Source of the DNA: BD2-11 sp965115885
GTDB lineage: Bacteria > Gemmatimonadota > Gemmatimonadetes > Longimicrobiales > Gaopeijiaceae
Direction of reading: 5' to 3'
DNA: 64,000 bases
Assembly (NCBI GenBank): GCA_965115885.1
Contig: OZ220479.1
Location: forward strand, 3,348,001 to 3,412,000
This document shows, piece after piece, positions 8,528 to 17,192 of the stretch. The notes beneath the pieces are model-generated. The model had not been told where the DNA came from, made no database searches, and was given only the letters and a program-made list of their open reading frames with translations. The position numbers and the translations under genes were made by a program. The first letter of the stretch is position 1; the number at the start of each line of letters is the position of its first letter.

Positions 8528-10440
8528 CGCCGCTCCCGGACGGGCAGCCGTATCCCGTCGCCGATGTCGAAGAAGGGCGGCAGACGCGTGGGGGTGCGTC
8601 CGCGGATGGGGATCTCGCCGAAGAGCGCCCGAGCCGCGGCGACCTGGCTGGCCTCCGATCCGCTCCAAGCCAGCATGTACGCCTGGGCTTCGGGGAAGTC
8701 CGAGAGCAGATACGGGTTGCCGAAGGAGACGACGACGTGCGGCACCCTCCGGTCCGCCAGCTCCCGCACGAAGCCGGAGAGGACCTCGGGCACGTTGGGC
8801 TCCCCGTCCCCGCGAGCCGCCAGGAGGTAGGTGGAAACGATGACCAGGTCGGAGCGGGAGGCGCGCGCGCTCAGGCGCCCGTATTCGCCGTCGTCGGTGT
8901 CGGCGTGGACGTACTCGGTGCGCAACCGCGGGTAGATCTCGCGCACGCGGGGATTGAAGTGGCGTCCGGCGAGCAGGTTGTTGCGGGCGCGGTAGGTGAC
9001 CGACAGCACGTCCGCGGTGCGGGTGCCGAGCAGCGAGAGGAGGTTGCGCTCGTTGCGCAGGAGGGTGATGGAGGCCTCGGCGATCTCGTCCGCCCGCTCC
9101 AGATGCTCGGGAATCCCGACCAACCGGTGAATCCGGGAGAGGTCCACGAAGCGCTCGCGATTCAGCCCCATGCGTTCTTTCAGCTCGAGGATCCGCAGCA
9201 CCGAGCGGTCCAGGCGGGCTTCGCCGATGCGGCCGGAGCGGACCGCGGCGACCACGCTCTCCCGAGCCTCGCGCGGGTCCTCGGGCATGAGAAGGACGTC
9301 GGCGCCGGCCTCGAGCGCGCGCACGACCGCCTCGCGCGCCCCGAACCGGCTCGTGATCGCGGCCATGTCCATGGCGTCGGTCACGACGAGACCGTCGAAC
9401 CCCATCTCCTCGCGCAACAGGCCGGAGAGCACCGCCGGGGAAAGAGTGCTGGGCATCGAGGGGGAGCCGGTGACGGCGGGGACGGACACGTGCGCGCTCA
9501 TGACCGCGCCCATGCCGGCGGCGACCGCCTCGCGGAAGGGACGCAACTCGACTCGGTCCAGGCGCTCGCGGTCCACGCGGATCACGGGGAGATCCACGTG
9601 GGAATCCACTCCGGTATCGCCGTGACCCGGGAAGTGCTTGCCGGTCGCGACGGCGCCGTGCTCCTGGAGCCCGCGCACGAAAGCGGAGCCGAGCCGGGCG
9701 ACCTCGGCCGGATCCTCGCCGAAGGACCGGGTGGCGATGACCGGATTGTCCGGGTTGTTGTTGACGTCCAGCACCGGCGCGAAGGGGAGGTGGACGCCCA
9801 CGGCGCGCGCCTCGACGGCGGTGACGCGACCCATCTCCCAGGCCAAGCCCTCGTCCCCGGCGGCGCCCAGCGCCATCGGAGACGGAAACAGGGTGGCGCC
9901 GCCCAACTCGATGTCGTTGGGCAGGTAGACCGCCCCGCGCATGCGGTAGCCGGCCCCGCTCTCCAGATCCGCCCCCACCAGCAACGGATGCTTCGCCAGC
10001 GCCTGCAGGGCGTTGATCTTGGCGGCCACCTCCGTGGGGGAGCCCACCGAGACGATCACGCCGCCGACCCCGTCGTCGCGCACCGCCCGGGCGATGCGGT
10101 CGAAATCCTCGGAGCCGGCGGGCGCGAAGTCGCCGAGCACCCACGGCATGAGCAGCTGGCCGGCCTTCTCCTCGAGCGTCATCGCCTCCAGGATCGAGGA
10201 GGCTCGCGAGACGTCGTCGACGGCCGCGGACGGAGCGGGCCGGTTCGGCGCCCCGTCCGTCCGCGGCGGCGAGGCCGGGGACCGGGGTGCGGGAGACGAA
10301 AACGCACGGGCTCCGGACGTCCCGGCCGGGTCCCGCTGCCCCGAAGGAACGGTGCCGCAGGAGACGAGGAGCGGAGCGAGCGCCGCCAGGAAGGCGAACT
10401 CCGCCGCGCGGGAGAGCGCCGTGCGGCTCGAACCGGACAT
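8524..10440 (-). CDS. GH3 beta-N-acetylhexosaminidase lipoprotein (NagZ-like)
   Basis: Predicted envelope-anchored glycosidase, 638 residues from the ATG that begins a clean lipoprotein signal (AFLAALAPLLVSC, Cys28). A Pro/Ser/Ala-rich linker (residues 30-75) leads to a GH3 catalytic domain with KHFPGHGDT at 268-276 and the nucleophile Asp355 in VVTDAMDMAAI. The GH3 C-terminal domain follows. It is clearly paralogous to the N-terminal two thirds of the downstream fusion protein but lacks the serine hydrolase domain. The KH(F)PGHGxT loop is the NagZ subclass marker in GH3, so the product is probably GlcNAc released from GlcNAc-MurNAc fragments. It is divergent from namZ across 112 bp, so the two units may share a control region. 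Confidence 0.88.
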   Translation of the reverse strand: MSGSSRTALSRAAEFAFLAALAPLLVSCGTVPSGQRDPAGTSGARAFSSPAPRSPASPPRTDGAPNRPAPSAAVDDVSRASSILEAMTLEEKAGQLLMPWVLGDFAPAGSEDFDRIARAVRDDGVGGVIVSVGSPTEVAAKINALQALAKHPLLVGADLESGAGYRMRGAVYLPNDIELGGATLFPSPMALGAAGDEGLAWEMGRVTAVEARAVGVHLPFAPVLDVNNNPDNPVIATRSFGEDPAEVARLGSAFVRGLQEHGAVATGKHFPGHGDTGVDSHVDLPVIRVDRERLDRVELRPFREAVAAGMGAVMSAHVSVPAVTGSPSMPSTLSPAVLSGLLREEMGFDGLVVTDAMDMAAITSRFGAREAVVRALEAGADVLLMPEDPREARESVVAAVRSGRIGEARLDRSVLRILELKERMGLNRERFVDLSRIHRLVGIPEHLERADEIAEASITLLRNERNLLSLLGTRTADVLSVTYRARNNLLAGRHFNPRVREIYPRLRTEYVHADTDDGEYGRLSARASRSDLVIVSTYLLAARGDGEPNVPEVLSGFVRELADRRVPHVVVSFGNPYLLSDFPEAQAYMLAWSGSEASQVAAARALFGEIPIRGRTPTRLPPFFDIGDGIRLPVRERR

Positions 10441-10552
10441 CGCCCGGCTATTCAGCGCAAAGCACCGGTTGACGGCTTCTCCTCCCCGGACGAAGTTGAC
10501 AGTCCGTACGGTCGCCCATGGACCGTCGAATATCGAGGACTGGCGCAAGGTA

Positions 10553-11812
10553 ATGGTTTCCGCCGGATTCCGACAATCGCGGGTCGTCGCGGGCTTGGCC
10601 GCCGCAGGCGCGGTCCTCCTGACCGTCGTCCCGGGCGAGCGGGGCGGGGGCGAGCGGGCCCCGTCCGTTTCCGTCCGTCCCGGCATCGAGTCGTTGCTCG
10701 CGGATTCGATCCATCTGGTGCAAGGCCGCCGCGTCGGACTCGTCACCAACCACACGGGCATCGACCGCCGGGGCGTCCCCACCGTCGACCTTCTGCACCG
10801 GGACGCGCGCATGGAGCTGGTGGCGCTCTATTCCCCCGAGCACGGCATCCGGGGCCGGGCCGAAGCCGGCGAAGCCGTCGAGAGCGGCGTGGACGCGCGC
10901 ACCGGGCTTCCGATCCATTCGCTGTACGGGTCGACCCGAAAACCGACTCCGGAGATGCTGGAGGGCGTCGAGGTGCTCCTCTTCGACGTCCAGGACGTCG
11001 GCGCGCGCTACTACACCTACGTCTACACCATGGCGCTCGCGATGGAGGCGGCCGGAGAGGCCGGGATTCCCTTCGTGGTGCTGGACCGTCCCAACCCGAT
11101 CGGGGGCGTCGAGGTTCAGGGCAACGTGCTGGATTCCGCGTTCGCCTCCTTCGTGGGCATGTACCCCATTCCAATGCGTCACGGGATGACCCCGGGCGAG
11201 CTGGCGCGTCTCTTCCGGGGCGAGTTCGGGGTGGACGCGAAGCTCGCCGTCGCGCCCCTCTCGGGATGGAACCGCGGCGACGAATTCCCGGACACCGGGC
11301 TTCCCTGGGTGCCGCCTTCGCCGAACATGCCGTCGACGGAGAGCGCCCGGCACTATCCGGGCACCTGTCTCTTCGAGGGAACCAACCTGTCGGTGGGCCG
11401 GGGCACGCCCATCGCCTTTCAACAGATCGGGGCGCCCTGGCTGGACGCGGAGACGTTGGCCGCGCGCCTGAACGGCCACGCCATCGCGGGGGTGCGTTTC
11501 GTTCCGGTGCGTTTCATTCCGCAGAACCCGGGCGACGGCAAGCACGGCGGCGTCGAGGTGGGCGGCGTGCGGTGGGTCGCCGTCGGCCCCGGATACGACC
11601 CCACCGAGGCCGCCGTGGCGGCCCTCGTCGAGTCCGCTGCGCTTTCGGGCGACCGGTGGGAGTGGCGCGAAGCGGCCTTCGACCGGCTCGCGGGCACCGA
11701 TCGGCTGCGGCGGGCGATCGACGCGGGAGCGTCTCCGGAGGAGGTGCGCGCGGCTTGGCGACCGGACCTGGACGCCTTTCTCCTCCTCCGCGAGCGGTAC
11801 CTCCTCTACTGA
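10553..11812 (+). CDS. namZ: NamZ-type exo-beta-N-acetylmuramidase (DUF1343, GH171)
   Basis: Predicted exported glycosidase releasing terminal MurNAc from peptidoglycan chains, 419 residues. The start ATG 10553 is preceded by an AAGG ribosome site and opens a signal sequence (VVAGLAAAGAVLLTVV). Family marks are GLVTNHTGID near residue 62, YSPEHGIRG at 93-101 with the conserved Glu96, FDVQDVGARYYTYVYT from 144, LDRPNPIGG, and the late EGTNLSVGRGT. The conserved acidic residues match what is known of the DUF1343/NamZ family, founded on Bacillus subtilis NamZ. The gene is divergent from the GH3 genes and 26 bp upstream of a carboxypeptidase gene. GH3 plus NamZ together would degrade glycan chains alternately to GlcNAc and MurNAc. 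Confidence 0.9.
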   Translation: MVSAGFRQSRVVAGLAAAGAVLLTVVPGERGGGERAPSVSVRPGIESLLADSIHLVQGRRVGLVTNHTGIDRRGVPTVDLLHRDARMELVALYSPEHGIRGRAEAGEAVESGVDARTGLPIHSLYGSTRKPTPEMLEGVEVLLFDVQDVGARYYTYVYTMALAMEAAGEAGIPFVVLDRPNPIGGVEVQGNVLDSAFASFVGMYPIPMRHGMTPGELARLFRGEFGVDAKLAVAPLSGWNRGDEFPDTGLPWVPPSPNMPSTESARHYPGTCLFEGTNLSVGRGTPIAFQQIGAPWLDAETLAARLNGHAIAGVRFVPVRFIPQNPGDGKHGGVEVGGVRWVAVGPGYDPTEAAVAALVESAALSGDRWEWREAAFDRLAGTDRLRRAIDAGASPEEVRAAWRPDLDAFLLLRERYLLY

Positions 11813-11838
11813 GCGCCAAAGCCCAGAAACCCCCGCCG

Positions 11839-13080
11839 GTGCCGAAATCCGCCTCCAGCCTGCTCGCGCTCCACGAGGACGTGCGCGTCGACGGGCTCGG
11901 CCAGCGCCGCTTCGGCCCGGAAGCCTTCGGGAAGATTCTCGACGCAGTCCTCGACGACGGCGAAACGCTCGCGTGCGAGCGGGTGGGCGAGAGCGTCGAG
12001 GGACGGCCGTTGCGCATGGTGTCGTTCGGCGAGGGCGAGGCGTCGGCGCTGGTCTGGTCGCAGATGCACGGAGACGAGAGCACGGCGACGATGGCGCTGG
12101 CGGACGTCTTCTCCTTTCTGGCCCGGTACCCGGAACACGCCCTGGCACGGACGCTTTTCCACCGATCCAGTCTGCACTTCGTCCCCATGCTCAACCCCGA
12201 CGGCGCCGCCCGCTTCCAGCGTCACAACGCGGTCGGCATCGACGTGAATCGGGACGCTCGGCGCCTCGCCACCCCCGAAGGACGCGCGCTCAAGGCCGTA
12301 CACGACCGGATAAGGCCCGACTTCGGCTTCAACCTGCACGACCAGAGCGTACGCTTTCGCGTCGGGGACTCCGACCGCATGGCGGCCATCGCGCTCCTGG
12401 CCCCCGCCCACGACGCCGCAGGCGGGGTCGGCGAACGTCGGCGTGCGGCGATGCGCGTGTGCGGAGTGGTGCGCAGGGCCGTCGATCCGCTGGTGGACGG
12501 GTGCGTCACCCGCTACGACGACGCCTTCAACGCGCGCGCCTTCGGCGACCTCGTGGGAGCCTGGGGCGCCAGCACCGTCCTGATCGAGTCCGGGGGATGG
12601 CCGAACGATCCGGAGAAGCAGCACTTGCGCAAGGTGAACTTCGTGGGCATCCTGTCCGCTCTCGCGTCGATCGCGGACGGAAGCTACGCCGACGCCGACC
12701 TCGCCCTCTACGACCGGCTCCCTCCGAACGGGCGCATGGCGGGCGACCTCCTGCTGGCGGGCGGCACCCTGATCGTTCCCGGCCTCGCCCCGATCCCGGC
12801 GGACGTGCTCGTCGAGTACGGGGATCCTCTCGCGCGCTCGGACCCCGCCATCGCGGAGATCGGCGATCTGGAGGGGCGCGAAGCCCGGGAAACGGTTGCG
12901 GCCGACGGGCTCTTCGTGGTCGCCGGCGAAGGGCACCGCGCCCCGGACGGGAGCGCCCGCATCGGGCCCGGCGTCCCCGCCGATCTGGTGGTGGCGCGGG
13001 ACCCCGCCGGAGCGGAGGCCGTCCGCAGGATCGGACCGGATCGGCGGTCGGTCGAGCGGAGGGCCGACTCGCGGCTTTAG
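11839..13080 (+). CDS. M14-family zinc carboxypeptidase
   Basis: Predicted metallo-carboxypeptidase, 413 residues from GTG 11839. The zinc motif is HGDES with His77 and Glu80, and the third ligand is probably His167 in FNLHDQS. Substrate-carboxylate residues lie in NPDGAARFQRHN and IDVNRD (Asn137, Arg138). The general base is Glu250 in VLIESGG. No signal peptide is seen, so the enzyme may be cytosolic, or the true start may be elsewhere. The C-terminal 130 residues form a beta-rich module (GLAPIPADVLVEYGDP). It follows namZ by 26 bp, which suggests it trims stem peptides from muropeptides, as M14 enzymes such as MpaA and Csd4 do. That substrate is an inference from context. Confidence 0.83.
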   Translation: MPKSASSLLALHEDVRVDGLGQRRFGPEAFGKILDAVLDDGETLACERVGESVEGRPLRMVSFGEGEASALVWSQMHGDESTATMALADVFSFLARYPEHALARTLFHRSSLHFVPMLNPDGAARFQRHNAVGIDVNRDARRLATPEGRALKAVHDRIRPDFGFNLHDQSVRFRVGDSDRMAAIALLAPAHDAAGGVGERRRAAMRVCGVVRRAVDPLVDGCVTRYDDAFNARAFGDLVGAWGASTVLIESGGWPNDPEKQHLRKVNFVGILSALASIADGSYADADLALYDRLPPNGRMAGDLLLAGGTLIVPGLAPIPADVLVEYGDPLARSDPAIAEIGDLEGREARETVAADGLFVVAGEGHRAPDGSARIGPGVPADLVVARDPAGAEAVRRIGPDRRSVERRADSRL

Positions 13081-13628
13081 GACAGGGCGGCGGCTCCGTC
13101 GGCGGCACGCTCCGAGGCGGAGCCGGACGGATCGGGGGCCGCCCCGCCGGACGGGAGTTCGGTGCGCGCGGCGGCTTTTCCGGAACCGTCCCGTGCGCTT
13201 TCCGAGGACGCGGGCGGCGGCTCCGGAGCGATGGCGAGCATCCGGTCCAGTTCGAGGGTGAACACGCCGATGCGGCGAGCGTTGTTCGCGAAGCCCCCCC
13301 ATCTCGGGGGGCGGGAGGTCGAGCGGAGGTCCACTCGGGTCTGTCCCTGAGCGTCGAGCCGGATGCGGACCACCACGTCGCTCGCGCGGCGCAGGAAACG
13401 TCCCCGCGCAAGGGCCTGGATGACGCCCGCCTCCTCGTCCCACCATCGGGCGTGCCAGCGGGGCAGTCCTCCGCGCACGAGCTCGAGGGAGGCGTCCCAC
13501 ACCCGGGAGAAGGGAATGGCGTAGGTGCGGCCCGCCAGACGCCGGTCGGCGGCGGCGTCCGAGGTTCGGGCGGTGGCCGCCGCGAAGTCGCGCTTGACGC
13601 GGCCCCAAGGAGAGAGGTCCCGGCTCAG
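13077..13628 (-). CDS. DUF1499-family protein, probable CTG start
   Basis: Protein of unknown function. The core TYAIPFSRVWDASLELVRG, then DVVVRIRLDAQGQTRVDLRS and ANNARRIGVFTLELD, matches the DUF1499 pattern of a small alpha/beta domain ending in an Asn-x-x-Arg-(I/V) helix. The conserved RTYAIPF segment lies upstream of the first GTG (13502), so translation must begin earlier. No in-frame ATG, GTG or TTG exists between there and the upstream TAG. A CTG at 13628 has the strong ribosome site GGGAGG six bases before it, giving 183 residues. The C-terminal 50 residues are low-complexity (Ala, Ser, Pro). The gene converges on the M14 gene with a 4-bp overlap of stops and is divergent from the nucleotidyltransferase gene. 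Confidence 0.65.
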   Translation of the reverse strand: MSRDLSPWGRVKRDFAAATARTSDAAADRRLAGRTYAIPFSRVWDASLELVRGGLPRWHARWWDEEAGVIQALARGRFLRRASDVVVRIRLDAQGQTRVDLRSTSRPPRWGGFANNARRIGVFTLELDRMLAIAPEPPPASSESARDGSGKAAARTELPSGGAAPDPSGSASERAADGAAALS

Positions 13629-13765
13629 TCTTTCCCTCCCGACGAAGCGGGTTCGTTGTGCCTAGGCAACCCGGAATCCCCTATCTTACGTCGGTACGCG
13701 CGCGAATTCCATCCGCCCCGCCGACGCCGCGACGCTCGGCGCTCCCTCTTCCGGACCCGACCGCA

Positions 13766-14794
13766 ATGAAAGCCGTCATCCCGCTCGCGGGCAAGGGAAC
13801 GCGGTTGCGTCCCCACACCCACATCCTGCCCAAGCCGCTGATGCGCGTGGCCGGGAGGCCGGTCCTCGCCCACCTGCTCGACGGCCTGGTGCGCTTCGGG
13901 GTCGAGGAGACGGTGTTCGTCGTCGGCCATCTCGACGAGCTCGTCCGCCGGTACTTGGAGAAGGCGTATCCGGAGTTGCGCGTCCGCTACGCCGTGCAGG
14001 AGGTTCGGGACGGCACCGCGGGGGCGGTCAAGCGCGCGCAACCGTTCGTCGACGGCGAGACGCTGATCCTGTTCGCCGACACTCTCTTCGAGGCCGATCC
14101 GTCTCCCGCGCGCGCGTCGACGCCGGAATGGGACGCGGTCATCTGGACTCGGGAGGTCGAGGACTACCGCAAGTACGGCGTCGTCGTCGTCGACGGAACC
14201 GGGGCGGCGACGCGCATCGTGGAGAAGCCGGAGCGGCCCGTCTCCCGCCTCGCCAACATCGGCCTCTACCACGTTCGGGACCACGCCCTGCTCTTCGAGG
14301 GCGTCGATCACGCGCTCGCCTCGCCTCCGAGTCCGTCGGGAGAGCACTACCTGACCGACGCCTTCCAGTACATGGTGGACCGCGGCGCGCGCATCCGCAC
14401 GGCGCCGGTGGACTCCTGGCACGACTGCGGAAGTCCCGAGGGGTTGGTGGCCACCAACCGCCACCTGCTGGAAACCGGCCGGGCCGCCGTCTCCGACACC
14501 GCACGCCTGAGGGACTGCTCGCTCCGCGAACCGGTGCTGGTGGGCGGGGACGTGGTCGCCGAGGCGAGCCTTCTCGGTCCCAACGTCACCTTGGAGCGGG
14601 GCGCCAGGGTGACGGCCAGTCGGCTGGCCGACACCCTCGTGGGGGCGGGCGCGCGCCTCGAGGGCGTGCGCCTGGAGGGGTCGCTGATCGGCGCGGGCGC
14701 GGTGGTGAAGGGCGTCCGGGGGCGGGTCAACGTATCGGACCACTCGGTGGTCGAGGCGGAGAGCCAGGCGGGCGCCGCAGGCCTTCGCGGCTAG
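13766..14794 (+). CDS. Sugar nucleotidyltransferase (RmlA/GlmU-type) with C-terminal hexapeptide repeats
   Basis: Predicted NDP-sugar pyrophosphorylase of 342 residues that couples a sugar-1-phosphate with an NTP. The N-terminal Rossmann-like domain opens with PLAGKGTRLRPHTHILPKPL, the G-x-G-T-R-x(n)-PK nucleotide motif. LILFADTLFE supplies the metal-binding Asp, VEKPERPVS the sugar-binding segment and WHDCGSPEGL the second metal Asp. From residue about 250 a left-handed beta-helix follows (VLVGGDVVAEASLLGPNVTL). The start is the ATG just before MKAVIPLAG. Substrates may be glucose-1-P with dTTP or UTP, but the specificity is not readable. It is a single gene, divergent from DUF1499 and convergent with the symporter gene. 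Confidence 0.88.
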   Translation: MKAVIPLAGKGTRLRPHTHILPKPLMRVAGRPVLAHLLDGLVRFGVEETVFVVGHLDELVRRYLEKAYPELRVRYAVQEVRDGTAGAVKRAQPFVDGETLILFADTLFEADPSPARASTPEWDAVIWTREVEDYRKYGVVVVDGTGAATRIVEKPERPVSRLANIGLYHVRDHALLFEGVDHALASPPSPSGEHYLTDAFQYMVDRGARIRTAPVDSWHDCGSPEGLVATNRHLLETGRAAVSDTARLRDCSLREPVLVGGDVVAEASLLGPNVTLERGARVTASRLADTLVGAGARLEGVRLEGSLIGAGAVVKGVRGRVNVSDHSVVEAESQAGAAGLRG

Positions 14795-14814
14795 CGGCCG
14801 CGGCCCGGCGAACG

Positions 14815-16095
14815 TCACCCCCTGACGACCTCGGCGTCCACGTCGGTCTCGCCCTCCGAGCGCGCGACGATGGCGGCGCCGCACGAATCGCTGAAGACGT
14901 TGACCGCCGTGCGCGCCATGTCCAGCGGGCGGTCGATGGCGAGCATGGCCCCGACGATCAGGGCGGCGTCGGCGTTGCCGCCGAGCCCGATGGCCTCGAG
15001 CACGATGAAGATGACGACGAGACCGGCGGAGGGCACCGCGGCCGCCCCGATGGATGCGAGGAGCGCGGTCACGACGACCGTGGCCTGCGCCATGAGACCG
15101 AGGTCGGCCCCCAGCGCTTGGGCGATGAAAAGCGCGCCGACGCATTCGAACACCGCCGTCCCGTCCATGTTCACCGTGGCTCCCATGGGCAGCACGAAGG
15201 ACGACACCTTGTTGGAAACGCCGACTTTCTCCCGCACCGTCTTGATCGTGACCGGCAGCGTCGCGCCCGACGAACTGGTCGAGAACGCCACCAGGAGCGG
15301 CTCGATCATGTTGCGGAAGTGGACGAGCGGCGAGATGGGCCGCCCCGAAACGAGACGCCCCCCCAGGTAGAGCAGGAGCGGCAAGGAGACGAAGAGGTGG
15401 ATCGTCAACCCCAGGGACAACGTCGCGATGTACTTGGCGAGGGTTCCGAACGCGTCGAACCCGGTCGTGCCCACCATCCGCGTGATGAGGGCCAGCACGC
15501 CGATGGGCAGCAGCTTGATGATGCCGGACGTGAGGGCCATCATCGCCTTGAAGAAGGCGTCGAAGATGTCGGTGACGACGACGCGAGGGCGTTCCGGCAG
15601 GGTCGTGACGGCGGCGCCGAAGACGATGCAGAAGAAGATGATCGCCAGCATGTCCCCGGTTCCCGCCGCGTCGACGAAGTTGATCGGCACGATGTCGAGG
15701 ATCAGCTGAACGAACGAATCCGGGGTGTCGATCAGCATCGGGTCGCTGGAGGTCTCGACGATGCTGGAACCCACGCCCGGTCGGATGAGGTTGACCACCA
15801 GGAGCCCCGTCGACGCCGCCAGGAAGCTCGACAGCACGTAATAGCCCAGCGTCTTCCCGAACAGGCGGCCGACGGCGCGGCCTCCGCCCACCGACGCCAC
15901 CCCGGACACGATCGAGGTGAGCACGAGCGGAACGATGATCATCCGCAACAGCCGCATGAACAGTTCGCCGATCCAGCCGATGGCCTCGGCGCCGGCTTCG
16001 CCGAAGGCGACTCCGGCGACGCAACCTGCGAGCATCGCGGCGAGAACCTGCCAGTGCAACCGCCGGTAGAAGGGGAGGTCGGGGTTGTATTCCAT
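14815..16095 (-). CDS. Dicarboxylate/amino acid:cation symporter (DAACS, GltP-like)
   Basis: Inner-membrane Glu/Asp or C4-dicarboxylate uptake carrier, 426 residues, the usual length for the family. The start ATG (16095) precedes the first helix WQVLAAMLAGCVAGVAFG. The two re-entrant hairpins are marked by STSSSGATLPVTIKT and NMDGTAVFECVGALFIAQ. A late motif DRPLDMARTAVNVFSDSCGAAIVA contains the Asp, Thr, Asn and Asp residues that bind substrate and sodium in GltPh. The C-terminus is short and acidic. It converges on the nucleotidyltransferase gene and is divergent from a lipoprotein gene. Substrate choice between glutamate, aspartate and dicarboxylates is unresolved. Confidence 0.92.
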   Translation of the reverse strand: MEYNPDLPFYRRLHWQVLAAMLAGCVAGVAFGEAGAEAIGWIGELFMRLLRMIIVPLVLTSIVSGVASVGGGRAVGRLFGKTLGYYVLSSFLAASTGLLVVNLIRPGVGSSIVETSSDPMLIDTPDSFVQLILDIVPINFVDAAGTGDMLAIIFFCIVFGAAVTTLPERPRVVVTDIFDAFFKAMMALTSGIIKLLPIGVLALITRMVGTTGFDAFGTLAKYIATLSLGLTIHLFVSLPLLLYLGGRLVSGRPISPLVHFRNMIEPLLVAFSTSSSGATLPVTIKTVREKVGVSNKVSSFVLPMGATVNMDGTAVFECVGALFIAQALGADLGLMAQATVVVTALLASIGAAAVPSAGLVVIFIVLEAIGLGGNADAALIVGAMLAIDRPLDMARTAVNVFSDSCGAAIVARSEGETDVDAEVVRG

Positions 16096-16213
16096 TGGAC
16101 GTCGCGCTTCCGAAGAGGGGGGGCATGCGGATTCGGAGGAGAGGACGCGGGCCGCGCCCGGGCGGCAAGGTGACGGCCGGGGCCGGGTCTCGTCAAGCGC
16201 GGGTTCCCGCTCC

Positions 16214-17179
16214 GTGAACCGCTGGGGTCCGGGCGCCTCGATCCGCGTTCCTCCGGCCCTCCTGGCCGCCGCGCTGGCGACGACGGTCGCATGCTCCGGC
16301 GAGCCCGGCGCCTCCGGGCGCGGGCGCGACGAGGATCCCGCCGCGCACGAGCCCGACACCCTCGCGGGCACCCGGTACGAGCGCCATCTGGCCTTCTTCG
16401 CATTGGAGGGGGAGCGTCCGCTCGTGGTCGCTTGGTCGTTCTCGGCGCGCACCCGCGCGAACGCCGTCGACCGGGAGGCCCGGATCCGGCTGGCGCGCGG
16501 AGGGGCGTGGGACGGCCTCTTCCGGGCGTCCTGGGAGACCCCCGCGGTCCGGGCCCCCTGGCGCATCCTTCCCCACGGAGGCATCCGCGTCGTCGCGGGA
16601 GAGCGGGACGTCCTGACCGCCCTTCTCCACCGCAACGCCGGGCAGGAGCTGGAAATGCGATTCGGAGAATCGCTCGCGGGATGGAGCAGTCGGCCCGGCG
16701 AGCTGATCCAGGCGCGGGAGGCCTCGGTCGTTCTGTCGGAGCGCGCCGTGACCGGTACATTGGTCGACGTCTCCTTCGCCCGGCGGACCCCGGACGCGAT
16801 CCCCGCCAACTGGGCGTTTCTCGTCTCCGAGGACCTCCGGGTGTTCCTGCGCGGGCCCTTCGACGCGACCTCCGACTCCGCCTTCCAAGGATGGGGCACG
16901 TTGCCGACGCGGAACTTCGACTGGCCGAGCGTCGCCGTTGCGGCGACTCGGTCGCGAGCCTTCGAACCGGCCCGCCGCGACGTGCCGGTGGCGTGGCGCT
17001 TCCAGTCGCTCGACGCCGGGCTCGCCGGGAGAATCGAGGCCATGAGCACGCACATGGAGGCCGGCGAGGGACCGGGTCCCCAGCTGCCGCTGACCGCCGT
17101 CTCCGAGGTGGAGGGCTCGGTCGCCATCGAGGGCGTCCCCCACCGGGTCCGGGGCGTTCTCTACCACCGCGCACCCTGA
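16214..17179 (+). CDS. Hypothetical lipoprotein
   Basis: Unrecognised 321-residue protein. The GTG at 16214 opens a lipoprotein signal (ALLAAALATTVACSG), so the product should be anchored in the inner or outer membrane. The mature part is rich in beta-strand patterns (RYERHLAFFALEGERPLVVAWSF; VSEVEGSVAIEGVPHRVRG), which recall a lipocalin-like or jelly-roll fold, but no family assignment is safe. It precedes the DUF445 gene by 13 bp on the same strand and is probably in one transcript with it. No enzymatic motif is visible. Confidence 0.62.
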   Translation: MNRWGPGASIRVPPALLAAALATTVACSGEPGASGRGRDEDPAAHEPDTLAGTRYERHLAFFALEGERPLVVAWSFSARTRANAVDREARIRLARGGAWDGLFRASWETPAVRAPWRILPHGGIRVVAGERDVLTALLHRNAGQELEMRFGESLAGWSSRPGELIQAREASVVLSERAVTGTLVDVSFARRTPDAIPANWAFLVSEDLRVFLRGPFDATSDSAFQGWGTLPTRNFDWPSVAVAATRSRAFEPARRDVPVAWRFQSLDAGLAGRIEAMSTHMEAGEGPGPQLPLTAVSEVEGSVAIEGVPHRVRGVLYHRAP

Positions 17180-17192
17180 GCTGCCCCGCCTC

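Noticed and set aside
10441..10552. TTGACA-like box between the divergent GH3 and namZ genes
   Set aside because: No -10 hexamer lies at 16-19 bp from it on either strand, so no promoter was called.
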